A DNA stretch of 64,000 bases from Rhizobium binae (GCF_017357225.1 NZ_CP071604.1:2793001-2857000), one strand, 5' to 3'. Shown: positions 34,923-44,284, counted from the first letter of the stretch. Notes: a model not told the origin generated them from the sequence alone. A program made the numbers and translations.

Positions 34923-35294
34923 CTATGGCGTCGCGCCGAAGAAGGCGAGCCGGGTGAAGATGGTATAGTTCGATTCCGATACCATCAGCGCGACGAAGAC
35001 CAGCACCAGCACCGGCGGCAGCAGGATGGCGTAGACGAGCGCCAGCCGTTCCCATGCCATGTGCATGAACACGGCGACGATCAGTCCGGCCTTCAGCATC
35101 ATGAACAGAAGAATCAGAAACCACCGGAGATAGCCCTGGATACCGAGATAATCGACCATGTAGGAAAAGGCGCTGAGGACGAAGAGCAGGCCCCAGACAA
35201 CGAGATAGAGCCGGATCGGGTGCTGCTGTCCCTGGACTTGTGTATGCAGGGCTTCGGCCTGCGGGCTTTGCCCATGCGCCGTTGTCTCGCTCAT
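34923..35294 (-). CDS. cytochrome oxidase subunit IV (prokaryotic type)
   Basis: This 123-residue membrane protein has three hydrophobic segments (LYLVVWGLLFVLSAFSYMVDY, WFLILLFMMLKAGLIVAVFMHM, LVYAILLPPVLVLVFVALMV). The layout and the FMHM sequence match the CyoD/CoxD-type small subunit of haem-copper oxidases. The ATG at 35294 follows TGAGGTCGTC and lies 7 bp behind the subunit III stop. It is the last gene of the oxidase operon. It probably aids assembly or stability. Confidence 0.8.
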   Translation of the reverse strand: MSETTAHGQSPQAEALHTQVQGQQHPIRLYLVVWGLLFVLSAFSYMVDYLGIQGYLRWFLILLFMMLKAGLIVAVFMHMAWERLALVYAILLPPVLVLVFVALMVSESNYTIFTRLAFFGATP

Positions 35295-35301
35295 GACGAC
35301 C

Positions 35302-36021
35302 TCACCACAGATAGAAGAATGCGAAGATGAAGACCCAGACCAGATCGACGAAGTGCCAGTAGAGCCCCATGATCTCGACCGCCTCGTAGCGGCCTTTCCG
35401 GCTGGTGAAAAAACCGCGCCGCTCGACGTCGAAATCGCCTCGCCAGACCTTGCGGGCAATGATCAGCAGGAAGATGACGCCGATCGTGACGTGGGTGCCA
35501 TGAAAGCCGGTGATCATGAAGAAGGTCGATCCGAATTGTGCTGCCCCCCATGGGTTCTCCCAGGGCCGTACGCCTTCGGTGATCAGCTTGGTCCATTCGA
35601 AGGCCTGCATGCTGACGAAGGTTGCGCCGAGAGCGGCCGTCAGAAGCATCAGTATCGCGGTCACGCGGCGATCGCGACGATAGCCGAAATTGACCGCCAT
35701 CGCCATGGTGCCGCTGCTCGAGATCAGCACGAAGGTCATGATCGCGATCAGGATCAGCGGCACGTCCTCACCGCCGATATGCAGCGCGAAAACTTCGCTC
35801 GGATTGGGCCATGGAACGGGCGTCGACATCCGGGCGGTCATATAGGCGATAAGGAAACAGCCGAAGACGAAAGTGTCGCTCAGGAGAAAGATCCACATCA
35901 TCGCCTTGCCCCAGGAGGCGGTCTTGAAGGCGCGCTGATCCGAGCTGAAATCGGCGGCGACGCCGCGAAGGCCCGCCGGCCTGACGTCTGCCCCGCCATG
36001 TGTCTCGATAGTCTGTGCCAT
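35302..36021 (-). CDS. coxP: cytochrome c oxidase subunit III (CoxP-like)
   Basis: This 239-residue subunit III has about five to six membrane segments, with WIFLLSDTFVFGCFLIAYM near residue 45, AFEWTKLI, and the family block FFMITGFHGTHVTIGVIFL followed by GLYWHFVDLVWVFIF near the C-terminus. The ATG at 36021 follows AAGGGGTTTGCAG. A second, more divergent subunit III precedes it. In Bradyrhizobium japonicum coxMNOP, as I recall, coxO and coxP both encode subunit III homologues, which this cluster mirrors. Confidence 0.8.
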   Translation of the reverse strand: MAQTIETHGGADVRPAGLRGVAADFSSDQRAFKTASWGKAMMWIFLLSDTFVFGCFLIAYMTARMSTPVPWPNPSEVFALHIGGEDVPLILIAIMTFVLISSSGTMAMAVNFGYRRDRRVTAILMLLTAALGATFVSMQAFEWTKLITEGVRPWENPWGAAQFGSTFFMITGFHGTHVTIGVIFLLIIARKVWRGDFDVERRGFFTSRKGRYEAVEIMGLYWHFVDLVWVFIFAFFYLW

Positions 36022-36032
36022 CTGCAAACCCC

Positions 36033-36746
36033 TTAGTTCAGTAGTGTGCGGCAGAGATCGACGAAGTCGTTCGCCCAGCCGGCGAAGAGCGCGAAGAGCA
36101 GGAGCCAGACGGCGAGCATGAAATGCGAATAGATGGCGGAAAGATCGACGCTGAGGCGCAGCCTGTCCGATGCGACCTCCGTTGAGAATGCCCTGACCGT
36201 CGTGTGCGCGAGGACGGCAAGGCCGCCGAGAATATGCAGGCCATGCAGGCCGGTGAGCATATAGAAGAAGCTGTTGGCGGGATTGTCGGCCAGCACGTAG
36301 CCGGCCGCCGTCAGCTCCCGCCAGGCCTGGATCTGCCCCGCGAGAAAGAAGACTGCAAGAGCAAGCGCGGCGACAAGCGCCGGCCGCAGGGCCTCCATGC
36401 GGCCATGCCCCGCCTCACGTTTCGCCCATTGCAGCGAAGCACTGCTGAGCGCAAGCGCCGCGGTATTCACCCAGAGGAGGCGCGGAACCGGCATCCCCCA
36501 CCAGTCCGTCGACGCTGCACGCATGAAGTAGGCGCTGACGGCAAGGCTGAAGAGCGCGCCGACAACGCCGAGAAACACGAAGAGGCCGATCTTCACTGCC
36601 GGTACCGGCGGCCGGTCGGCCCCGTCATGGGCCGGCAGCTGAACCGATCCCGTTTCGAGCCACGGCTTGGAGGCCAGCCGCTGCCCGGCCAGCCACCAGA
36701 CGATGATGGCGGCGATGGCTGCCAGGAAAATCAGCGTGATGCTCAT
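36033..36746 (-). CDS. coxO: cytochrome c oxidase subunit III-like protein (CoxO-like)
   Basis: This 237-residue protein has about seven membrane segments. It shares the subunit III block FFYMLTGLHGLHILGGLAVL and SAIYSHFMLAVWLLLFALFAGWAND but diverges elsewhere, with an N-terminal segment SITLIFLAAIAAIIVWWLAG that normal subunit III lacks. Its ATG overlaps the stop of the subunit I gene by 4 nt. It may assemble as an alternative or accessory subunit III. The assignment to CoxO rests on gene order. Confidence 0.75.
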   Translation of the reverse strand: MSITLIFLAAIAAIIVWWLAGQRLASKPWLETGSVQLPAHDGADRPPVPAVKIGLFVFLGVVGALFSLAVSAYFMRAASTDWWGMPVPRLLWVNTAALALSSASLQWAKREAGHGRMEALRPALVAALALAVFFLAGQIQAWRELTAAGYVLADNPANSFFYMLTGLHGLHILGGLAVLAHTTVRAFSTEVASDRLRLSVDLSAIYSHFMLAVWLLLFALFAGWANDFVDLCRTLLN

Positions 36747-38512
36747 GCCGGAACCTCCCGGGTGGCGCCATCGCTTGCCGGAACATTCTGCGGAATGAAA
36801 TCCTCGGCCGCCCCCGGCACGCTGTAATCATAGGCCCAGCGGTAGACAACCGGCAGATCCCTGCCCCAGTTGCCATGCGCGGGCGGCGTCTGCGGCGTCT
36901 GCCATTCGAGCGTGGTCGCCCGCCATGGATTGCCGCCCGCCTCCCTGCCCCGGAAAAGGCTCCAGACCAGATTGAACAGAAAAACCATCTGGCCGGCGCC
37001 GACGACGAGCGCCATGAGAGTGATGAAGACGTTCAGCGTATGGGCCGAAGGCGGAACGAAGGCGGTCTCTCCCATCTCGAAGTAACGGCGCGGCACGCCG
37101 AGCAGACCGAGATAATGCATTGGAAAGAAGATCGCATAGGTGCCGAGGAAGGTGATCCAGAAGTGGATCTGGCCCAGCGTCTCGTCCAGCATGCGCCCGG
37201 TCACCTTCGGATACCAGTGATAGATCGCCCCGAAGATGACGAGGATCGGCGCAACCCCCATGACCATGTGAAAATGCGCGACGACGAACATCGTATCCGA
37301 CAGCGGCACGTCGACGACGACATTGCCGAGGAAGAGGCCCGTCAGCCCGCCGTTGACGAAGGTGACGATGAAGGCGAGCGCAAACAGCATCGGCAGCGTC
37401 AGGTGGATGTCGCCGCGCCAGAGCGTCAGCACCCAGTTGTAGACCTTGATCGCCGTCGGAATGGCAATGATCAGCGTCGTGGTGGCAAAGAAGAAGCCGA
37501 AGGCCGGGTGCATGCCGCTGACATACATGTGGTGCGCCCAGACGACGAAGCTCAAGCCCCCGATGATGACGATCGCCCAGACCATCATCCGGTAGCCGAA
37601 GATGTTCTTGCGCGCATGCGTGCTGATCAGATCCGAGACTATGCCGAAAGCCGGCAGCGCGACAATATAGACTTCCGGATGCCCGAAGAACCAGAACAGG
37701 TGCTGGAACAGGATCGGACTGCCGCCGCCGTGCTGCAGTTGCGTACCCATCTCGACGATGGCGGGCATGAAGAAGCTGGTGCCGAGCACGCGGTCGAAGA
37801 GCATCATGACGCAGGCGACGAAGAGTGCCGGAAAGGCAAGCAGCGCCATCACCGTCGCGGTGAAGATGCCCCAGACGGTGAGCGGCATCCGCATCAGCGT
37901 CATGCCGCGTGCTCGCCCCTGCAGCACCGTCACCACATAATTCAGCCCGCCCATGGTAAAGCCGATGATGAAGACGATCAGCGAGATAAGCATCAGCAGG
38001 ATGCCCCAATCCTTGCCGCCCGGCGTGCCCGAAAGAACGGATTGCGGCGGATAAAGCGTCCAGCCGGCTCCCGTCGGTCCGCCCGGGGCGAAAAAGCCTG
38101 CGGCGAGGATCAGCACCGCGAGCAGATAGATCCAGTAGCTCAGCATGTTGGCGTAGGGAAATACCATGTCGCGCGCGCCGACCATCAGCGGAATGAGGTA
38201 ATTGCCGAAGCCGCCGAGGAAGAGCGCCGTCAGGAGATAGATCACCATGATCATGCCGTGCATGGTGATGAACTGGTAATAGTGATCGGCATCGATGAAG
38301 GCGAAATAACCTGGAAACGCCAGTTGGATCCGCATCAGCCAGGAAAGCACCAGCGCCACCAGGCCGATCGAGATCGCGGTGATCGAATATTGCACGGCGA
38401 TGATCTTGGCGTCCTGGCTGAATACATATTTTGTCCACCAGCTGTGGGGATGATAAAGCTCGACATCCTCGACTTCGGCGGAGGGGATGCTGCCGGATGG
38501 AATCTCGACCAT
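36743..38512 (-). CDS. coxN: cytochrome c oxidase subunit I (CoxN-like, aa3 type)
   Basis: This 589-residue catalytic subunit carries 12 core membrane segments. Visible motifs are ITMHGMIMV (low-spin haem His), LFQHLFWFFGHPEVYI (CuB His and the type-A1 Glu), VVWAHHMYVSGM (CuB His pair) and VVAHFHMVMG (haem ligands). The D-channel Asp is in ARDMVFPYANMLSYW, where the usual PRMN-type sequence is changed to PYAN. The ATG at 38512 follows GGAAGAGAGATC. It reduces oxygen to water in the inner membrane as part of an alternative oxidase. Confidence 0.9.
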   Translation of the reverse strand: MVEIPSGSIPSAEVEDVELYHPHSWWTKYVFSQDAKIIAVQYSITAISIGLVALVLSWLMRIQLAFPGYFAFIDADHYYQFITMHGMIMVIYLLTALFLGGFGNYLIPLMVGARDMVFPYANMLSYWIYLLAVLILAAGFFAPGGPTGAGWTLYPPQSVLSGTPGGKDWGILLMLISLIVFIIGFTMGGLNYVVTVLQGRARGMTLMRMPLTVWGIFTATVMALLAFPALFVACVMMLFDRVLGTSFFMPAIVEMGTQLQHGGGSPILFQHLFWFFGHPEVYIVALPAFGIVSDLISTHARKNIFGYRMMVWAIVIIGGLSFVVWAHHMYVSGMHPAFGFFFATTTLIIAIPTAIKVYNWVLTLWRGDIHLTLPMLFALAFIVTFVNGGLTGLFLGNVVVDVPLSDTMFVVAHFHMVMGVAPILVIFGAIYHWYPKVTGRMLDETLGQIHFWITFLGTYAIFFPMHYLGLLGVPRRYFEMGETAFVPPSAHTLNVFITLMALVVGAGQMVFLFNLVWSLFRGREAGGNPWRATTLEWQTPQTPPAHGNWGRDLPVVYRWAYDYSVPGAAEDFIPQNVPASDGATREVPA

Positions 38513-38593
38513 GATCTCTCTTCCCTTTCCCGATGCGGCCTCCGGCCGTCTTCCCCCGGTTCCCTGAACCGGCCCTGCAACCACGTCGCCGCG

Positions 38594-39412
38594 TCAGTTT
38601 GCCGGCGGCGGCGCTCCCGATGACGCCGTCAGCTGGGTGAATGTCTGCTGCTGCCCGAGCCAGGTCTGGTAGTCCGCGTCGTTGTCGACCACGACGGTGC
38701 CGCGCATTTGCGGATGCCCGACGCCGCAGAGTTCGGCGCAGAGGATCTCGAAGGTGCCAGTCCGCGTCGGTGTCAACCAGAAATAGGTGACCATGCCAGG
38801 GATCATGTCCATCTTGGCGCGGAATTCCGGCACGTAGAAATCGTGAAGAACATCGATCGAACGCAGGAGGATATGCACCGGCTTCCCGATTGGGAGATGC
38901 AGCTCGCCGCCCTCGACGATCACGTCGTCGAGGCCGCTTGCGTCGTTCTTGTCGAGGCCGAGCGGGTTCTCGGGCGTGACGTCGCGCGTCTCGGCGCGGC
39001 CGAGTTTTCCGTCCGCCCCCGGCAGGCGGAAGCTCCACAGCCATTGCTGGCTGACGACCTCGACCGATGCAGCATCGGCCGGCACCGATATGAACTGGTT
39101 CCAGACGATAAGGCCGGGCGCCAGCATGGCGGCGACGCCGACCGCCGTTCCCGAGGCGAGCAGCACCTCCAACCTGCGGTTTTCAGGCTCGTAATGCGCG
39201 GTGTTGCCGGGCTTGTGGCGGAAGCGGTAGACGCAATAGGCCATGAACAAAATCACCGCCACGAAGACGATGCCGGTGATCCAGAATGTGATGACGAGGG
39301 TGCTGTCGATATAGGTCCAGTTGGACGCGATCGGCGTCCACCACCACGGGCTCAGCACATGAAACAACACGGAGCCGACGACAATCAGGACGAGGATCAG
39401 CACGACAGCCAT
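38594..39412 (-). CDS. coxM: cytochrome c oxidase subunit II (CoxM-like)
   Basis: This 272-residue protein has two N-terminal membrane segments (residues 2-24 and about 40-62), a third hydrophobic stretch near 88-105, and a periplasmic cupredoxin domain. The CuA ligands are in CAELCGVGHPQM near residue 235-246, with the upstream His in VLHDFYVP. No haem c motif follows, so it takes electrons from a separate cytochrome c, possibly the one at 39558. GGGGAGGAGCGGAA before the ATG at 39412 is a strong ribosome site. It is the first gene of the oxidase operon; AT-rich DNA at 39450-39510 is the probable promoter. Confidence 0.88.
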   Translation of the reverse strand: MAVVLILVLIVVGSVLFHVLSPWWWTPIASNWTYIDSTLVITFWITGIVFVAVILFMAYCVYRFRHKPGNTAHYEPENRRLEVLLASGTAVGVAAMLAPGLIVWNQFISVPADAASVEVVSQQWLWSFRLPGADGKLGRAETRDVTPENPLGLDKNDASGLDDVIVEGGELHLPIGKPVHILLRSIDVLHDFYVPEFRAKMDMIPGMVTYFWLTPTRTGTFEILCAELCGVGHPQMRGTVVVDNDADYQTWLGQQQTFTQLTASSGAPPPAN

Positions 39413-39557
39413 TTCCGCTCCTCCCCGAGCAGGTTGACCGTGAAACCGCATTCCATAAAAAGTCCGCGTTTATTATCGCACAGATAGAAAATATCTGCAA
39501 TTACGGCAATTTAGCCATCCGCCACCGGCCGCGACCCGTCATTTGGGGTATTGCCCG

Positions 39558-39953
39558 TCACTGCGAATATTGCTTGAGATAGGCAATGAGATCGGTGATC
39601 TCCTGATCGTCCTTCACCCCGACGAAGGCCATCTTCGTGCCCTTCACCTTGGCTTTCGGATTGTGCAGATAGTCCCGCAACGTTGCCTCGTCCCACACGA
39701 GACCGCCCTCGCCGGCTTCCTTCATCGCGCTGGAATAGGCAAAGTTGGGATGCGTTCCGGCTTTACGGCCGAACAGCTTGTTCAACGACGGACCGACTTT
39801 GTTCGTATCGGAATCGGCGACGTGACAGGTCGCGCATTTCTTGAAAACGGTGGCGCCAGCCGTCGCGTCCCCCTCCTGCGCCCCGGCGGGACCAGGGGAA
39901 AGGGCAGTGACGGATGTGGCGATCAGCAGAACAACACGATAAGTCCACGGCAA
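39558..39953 (-). CDS. class I cytochrome c (periplasmic)
   Basis: This 131-residue protein has a signal peptide (VVLLIATSVTALSPGPAGA) and a mature c-type cytochrome of about 105 residues. The haem-binding motif is CATCH near residue 40, and the axial Met is in KGTKMAFVG near residue 108. The length and NKVGPSLNKLFGRKAGT block match cytochrome c2/c550. It starts with TTG at 39953, 7 nt behind GAGGAGG. It lies 145 bp upstream of coxM in the same orientation and is a likely electron donor to that oxidase. Confidence 0.85.
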   Translation of the reverse strand: MPWTYRVVLLIATSVTALSPGPAGAQEGDATAGATVFKKCATCHVADSDTNKVGPSLNKLFGRKAGTHPNFAYSSAMKEAGEGGLVWDEATLRDYLHNPKAKVKGTKMAFVGVKDDQEITDLIAYLKQYSQ

Positions 39954-40123
39954 ACCTTATCCTCCTCAAGGTCGCCAGCCACTCGCACCCTCCGCATCAT
40001 TCGCGTTTGAGTGGTGGTTGTCATGCCTTAAAGATTAGTCCTTCGCCGGAGCAAGTCAATCGGTCTCACAATTCGAAGCATCTGAGCGCAGTCTGATATC
40101 GCGTCGATCCCAAGCCTATTGGC

Positions 40124-41047
40124 CTATACGCCGATCGAAACCGCCTCCTGCACCGCCAATTCGGCCATGGCAAGGGCCGCTTCCCGGGTCGCGGCGGCGG
40201 CGATGAAGCGGCCGTTGTGGCAGAAGCTCGCGCCCTCTACGCCGCAAACCTCCTCCAGCTCTCCATTGGCAAGACCGGCCCAGGCCTTAGGCAGGTCGGC
40301 CCTCAGCGCGAATCCCTCGTCGGCGCGGCGGATGCCGGTTACGCACCAATCCTTTTCGCGCGGATGGACGACGAACAGCAGGTGATCGGCACCGGCCTTG
40401 ATGATGGCCGGACGGAAGGGCATCCCCCTCGGCAGTTCCAGAACACGCCCTTGCCCGGCAGTGTCGATTGCCTGACGCACGATCGCCTCGGCCCGCAATT
40501 TTGCACCACTCTGGGCGATCCTCGCCTCGACGAAACTGCGGGCGATGGCAAGAGCCGCGCCGAAAGCGCGATCGTCAGCCTCGGGCTCCGCTTCGTCGAA
40601 AACCGGTTTCAGGGTCTCGAGCAGCGCCGGCAGCGTCAAGTTCGCCAACGGCCCGGAGGGGCTGAGCGCACCATTGTCGGTCAGATCGATCGGCAGCACG
40701 AAGCTCGCATCGAAAGAGCTATGCATGGCTTCGAGATGGTCTGCGGGAAGGCCGCAAGCGGCGAGATACTCGCGGCCGTAATGTTTCCAGATCAGGCCGA
40801 AGGAGCTGTAGGGTTGGCCATCGTCGCGCAGCGGCGCGCCGCGCTGGTGATGATCGAATATGCCGGCATCAGCGTCATAAACGCCGCCGACATCATAGAT
40901 GATCCGGTCCTGCCCTGGCGTGATCCACTCGGGCGCCCGGCTGCGGATCAGGCGCGCCTGCGGGAAAAGCCGCGTCAGGATAACGCTCGACAGCAGTTCG
41001 TCGGCATGGAAGCCACCGGAATGGGTGACGAGGAAATCGGGGATCAT
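40124..41047 (-). CDS. MYG1 family protein (DHH-type phosphohydrolase)
   Basis: This 307-residue protein matches the MYG1/UPF0160 family. The N-terminal THSGGFHADELLSSVIL and the IYDVGGVYDADAGIFDHHQRG block give the metal-binding His and Asp residues of the DHH superfamily. Eukaryotic MYG1 is a 3'-5' RNA exonuclease; the bacterial role is not settled. ATG start at 41047, with no strong ribosome site. It is alone between the cytochrome c gene and an unrelated membrane protein. Confidence 0.82.
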   Translation of the reverse strand: MIPDFLVTHSGGFHADELLSSVILTRLFPQARLIRSRAPEWITPGQDRIIYDVGGVYDADAGIFDHHQRGAPLRDDGQPYSSFGLIWKHYGREYLAACGLPADHLEAMHSSFDASFVLPIDLTDNGALSPSGPLANLTLPALLETLKPVFDEAEPEADDRAFGAALAIARSFVEARIAQSGAKLRAEAIVRQAIDTAGQGRVLELPRGMPFRPAIIKAGADHLLFVVHPREKDWCVTGIRRADEGFALRADLPKAWAGLANGELEEVCGVEGASFCHNGRFIAAAATREAALAMAELAVQEAVSIGV

Positions 41048-41214
41048 GGAAATTGTGCGCCTTGTCGTTCGCGGCAGGTCCGCTTGCGGGTCCGAACCAG
41101 ATAGCCGTTGCCGGCCACGATCTCAACCCGTCTTTGCGCATTCCGAAGGACGCCGGCCCGTTGCCGGAAGGCGCGTGGTAGTCTTGGATCGACGACAAGT
41201 GTGGAGAGGAAAAC

Positions 41215-41778
41215 CTAACGCAGCACCGGTGCCGGCTGTGCCGCGACAAACGCGCGGCTGGCCGCCGCGCCGGCATGAAGGCAGATGAGTCCGATCGCGG
41301 CCAGAGTATTGATCAACAGAACCTCGGCGACAACGGCTGCCGAAAACGCCGCGTCGCCTGACGGAAGCACCGCCGTCGCGGCAAAAAGCATGCCCTCATA
41401 GGCAACGAAGCCTGCGAGGAAGGCGCCGGTCATGGTGACGGCAAGGCCCGCCGCAAGGCGAAGCACCCCGAGCGCTGCCGCAAGCGATGCAAATGCAGCA
41501 ACACCGATCGCCAGTCCCCAGGCAAAACTGCCGAAGGTCTCGGGATAGCCGAGGACGAGATATCCCACCGTCTGGTTGGCAAGCCAGGCCAGCAGCACCG
41601 CCATCAGCGCCATTCGCCGGGGAAGAACGACTGCCGAGACCGCCGTCAGCGCCACGAACGGCGTGACGCAGGCAAAAACGAGGCTAAGAGCGACGCTGGC
41701 TCCGGCAATGACAGCGACCCAGGCGGCGGCAAAACCCGGTGCGGCAGGGCGCAGGGGAAGCTGATTTCGTTCGAGCAT
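41215..41778 (-). CDS. hypothetical integral membrane protein
   Basis: This 187-residue alanine-rich protein has five or six predicted membrane segments from residue 17 on (AAWVAVIAGASVALSLVFA, VALTAVSAVVLP, LAWLANQTVGYLVLGYP, and others). The QTVGYLVLGYP sequence before a FAWGLAIGVAAF helix resembles a class of small alphaproteobacterial membrane proteins, but I cannot name it. The ATG at 41778 follows GAAGGGAGTTCTGCG; the frame further upstream reads through repeat D and is not coding. No neighbour gives a clue. Confidence 0.65.
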   Translation of the reverse strand: MLERNQLPLRPAAPGFAAAWVAVIAGASVALSLVFACVTPFVALTAVSAVVLPRRMALMAVLLAWLANQTVGYLVLGYPETFGSFAWGLAIGVAAFASLAAALGVLRLAAGLAVTMTGAFLAGFVAYEGMLFAATAVLPSGDAAFSAAVVAEVLLINTLAAIGLICLHAGAAASRAFVAAQPAPVLR

Positions 41779-41907
41779 CGCAGAACTCCCTTCGGATGCG
41801 CGCAAGCGCCTGATAAAAATGATAGCGAAATTGCTGAAAAAAACCAGCGAAGCCGTCGTGTCCACCAAGATCATCTTGGGCGCGGGATCCACCAACGTCC
41901 CTGATGC

Positions 41908-41980
41908 TGATGAGATGACCCGCAGGGGTCTCGAAGGGTCATGCTGAAGTGCGCAGTCCGGAGGCGGAGCCTCGAAGGAC
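41908..41980. repeat. intergenic palindromic repeat, copy D
   Basis: It contains CTGATGAGATGACCC, GGTCTCGAAGGGTCATGCTGAAGTGCGC and GGAGCCTCGAAGGACAC, a more degenerate version of copies A to C. It lies just beyond the 3' end of the blh-like gene. Confidence 0.6.
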
Positions 41981-42004
41981 ACGCACAACGCGCTCCTTGC
42001 GTTC

Positions 42005-43285
42005 CTACAACGCATCCAACGGGATCTTCAAATACCGTCTGCCGTTCTCCTCCGGCTCCGGCAACCTGCCCGCCCGAATATTCACCTGCAGCGCATGCAG
42101 CATCAGCTTCGGCTTCGGCAGTGTGCGGTCGCGCGCCTGCCTGAGTGCGACGTAGCCCGCCTCGTCCTTGCCTGATATGTGGGGATTGTCGCGTTTCTGG
42201 GCAGCGACCGTGCTCTCCCAGCGCGGGTGGCGGCCGTTCGGCTGGTAGTCGTGGCCGGAAAAGAGGCGGGTATCGCCGGGCAGCGACAGGATCGCCTGGA
42301 TCGAACGCCACAGAGCAGCCGCGCTGCCGCCCGGAAAATCCGTGCGCGCCGTGCCGGAATCAGGCGTGAACACCGTGTCGTGCACGAAGGCGGCGTCGCC
42401 GATCAGATAGGTCACGGAAGCAAGCGTATGGCCGGGCGAAAACATCACCCGGGCCTCCAGCGCGCCGATCGCAAACGTGTCACCGTCGGCAAACAGCCGG
42501 TCCCATTGCGAGCCATCGGCGGCAAGGGCTTGCCAGTTGTAGATCTCCTTCCAGAGAGCCTGCACCTCGGTGACATGGGCGCCGATCGCCGTCGGCGCGC
42601 CGGTCCTGCCCTTCAGGTAATGGGCGGCGGAAAAATGATCGGCATGCGGATGGGTGTCGAGGATCCATTCGAGCGCCAGGTGCTCGGCCGCGATATAAGC
42701 GAGAATGGCATCGGCGCTTGCCGTACCCGTTGCCCCCGAAGTCTCGTCGAAATCGAGCACCGGGTCGATGATAACGCAGCGCTTCGTCGCCGGATCGGTC
42801 ACGACATATTGCACGCTTGATGTGCCAGCATGGAAGAAGGCCTTCACCTGAGGCGCCTGCCCTGCCCACATCTTCAGAAAGCGGAGCGCATTGGAAAGAT
42901 CGAAGCCGTACTCCTTGCCCAACGCTTCAATTTCCCCCGCACTCATCCGCCCGTCGAGCGCCTCGGCGAGCGCATAAAGGGTCAGCGCCCGCGCACCGCT
43001 CTTGCAATGCGCAAGCACAGGCCCCTTGGCATCCGCCATCGCCGCCCGGAAGGCGATAATATCGGCCTCGGTGATCTCGGCGCCCTTCACCGGCACGAAG
43101 CTGTAGGAAAGGCCGGCGGCCGCCGCGGCCGCCTTTTCCGCCGCATTGCCCGGCTGGCCGGGATCTTCGCCATCCGGCCGGGCATTGATGACGCCGGCAA
43201 AGCCACGCGCCGCGAAATCGGCAAAATCCGCGGGCTCCGGCTGACCTGCCACCGATATGAGCTCATTGACCTTCACGGCTGTCAT
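42005..43285 (-). CDS. blh: bifunctional sulfur transferase / persulfide dioxygenase (Blh type)
   Basis: This 426-residue protein fuses two domains. Residues 1-110 are a DUF442 (tyrosine-phosphatase-fold) sulfurtransferase domain with HCKSGARA, catalytic Cys94. Residues 140-350 are an ETHE1-like metallo-beta-lactamase domain with THPHADH (211-217), SPGHTLASV and FSGHDY as iron ligands, expected to oxidise glutathione persulfide to sulfite. Blh proteins of Agrobacterium and Xylella detoxify hydrogen sulfide and are controlled by the persulfide-sensing repressor BigR; no bigR gene is seen here. The ATG at 43285 follows GCGGGGCTTCG. Confidence 0.85.
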   Translation of the reverse strand: MTAVKVNELISVAGQPEPADFADFAARGFAGVINARPDGEDPGQPGNAAEKAAAAAAGLSYSFVPVKGAEITEADIIAFRAAMADAKGPVLAHCKSGARALTLYALAEALDGRMSAGEIEALGKEYGFDLSNALRFLKMWAGQAPQVKAFFHAGTSSVQYVVTDPATKRCVIIDPVLDFDETSGATGTASADAILAYIAAEHLALEWILDTHPHADHFSAAHYLKGRTGAPTAIGAHVTEVQALWKEIYNWQALAADGSQWDRLFADGDTFAIGALEARVMFSPGHTLASVTYLIGDAAFVHDTVFTPDSGTARTDFPGGSAAALWRSIQAILSLPGDTRLFSGHDYQPNGRHPRWESTVAAQKRDNPHISGKDEAGYVALRQARDRTLPKPKLMLHALQVNIRAGRLPEPEENGRRYLKIPLDAL

Positions 43286-43632
43286 CGAAGCCCCGCCCCG
43301 TCCGCATCAATCAGATCACATGTATATTAGCACGATCTCACGAGTGTATTGCCGAGCGCAAGAAGAGTTATCCGTCGCATGGCGCCGGCTAGGCCCGGGC
43401 TCGGCTCCCGCCTCAAAACGACAGTGCCGCAGGACCCGCTTGATGTCGGCTAGCACGTCGCCGAATGACGGCACGGCGGCTGCCCACCCGACAGCAAAAA
43501 AGCACCGCCAATCAAAACTGACGTGAACCGTGCGCGGTCAATCTATTTGAACCGCGGCTCAAAGTTCGCTGCCTCCGGTTCGAGCGTCGCCGATCGGCGG
43601 CCCTCGCCGGTCGCAACCGCGTCATAAAAAGA
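43286..43632. other. intergenic region upstream of blh
   Basis: These 347 bp have no supported gene. The part 43310-43350 (GTATATTAGCACGATCTCACGAGTGTATTG) is AT-richer and probably carries the blh promoter; it has repeated CACGA/CGAG steps that could be an operator, but not a clear palindrome. The rest shows nothing. Confidence 0.35.
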
Positions 43633-44037
43633 CTAGTTCTGGCCCTGCAAGCGGTCCATGACCTCCAGCAGCAGGTCGGCACAAGCTTTCATCGGCTCGT
43701 CCTCTGCGCATCTCAGATCAATCCGGGTGTTTCCGTCCTCGATCTGGAAATGCGCAGCCTTGGACGGTGGCGGCATTCGATGCCCCCGGAAACCACGGAA
43801 ACCCATGTCGCCCCTCGAACCATGCCATCGGTAATCGGGGCGATCTCTCGACCGTCCATCCGGTTCGCCCATCATCCGCTCGTCGTCGCCGGGAGCAGCC
43901 GGAGGCGGTGGCGGCGGCGCGCTGGGCTCAGCCGCTGCCGGCGGAGTTCCAGCAGATGACGGGGCTGGCGGTTGTTGTGCGAAGGCGGTGCCGGCGAGTG
44001 CGGCAAGAGCAAGGCTTGATAGCAAAAGTCTTTGCAT
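43633..44037 (-). CDS. exported proline-rich hypothetical protein
   Basis: This 134-residue protein has a signal peptide (MQRLLLSSLALAALAGTAFAQ), a Pro/Ala-rich spacer at 22-50, an Arg/Asp-rich middle, and a conserved-looking end (AAHFQIEDGNTRIDLRCAEDEP and ADLLLEVMDRLQGQ). The ATG at 44037 follows GAAAGGATCGATCCC. The end segment suggests a small periplasmic domain with two cysteines (one CA pair each side). I do not recognise the family. It is divergent from ftsZ2. Confidence 0.7.
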   Translation of the reverse strand: MQRLLLSSLALAALAGTAFAQQPPAPSSAGTPPAAAEPSAPPPPPPAAPGDDERMMGEPDGRSRDRPDYRWHGSRGDMGFRGFRGHRMPPPSKAAHFQIEDGNTRIDLRCAEDEPMKACADLLLEVMDRLQGQN

Positions 44038-44284
44038 GGGATCGATCCTTTCGGAGCCGTGGGCATGCCTATAAACACCGCGGCTGGCCTTTGGTTCACA
44101 CACTCTTCCGCTGTGAGCGAAATCCGCAGAGGATGTGGCAGCGATCCCGACGGCAACAATCACAGGTGTGTCGCCGCCCCGGACTTCTTTCGCCTCGCCT
44201 CCGCCTTGTTGCGCGTTTATCCTCATCGTCGATTCGCTGTCCGCGACGAGGCGCGGGCGCAAGATTGCATCAAAGGAGAGTGCG

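Noticed and set aside
36828..39044. A 738-codon minus-strand frame overlapping subunits I and II of the oxidase
   Set aside because: It is an Arg/His-rich shifted frame of the cox genes, which show all expected metal ligands in their own frames.
41779..42004. Possible cobalamin-type riboswitch upstream of the small membrane protein
   Set aside because: No B12-box-like sequence or suitable stems are visible; most of the stretch is repeat D.
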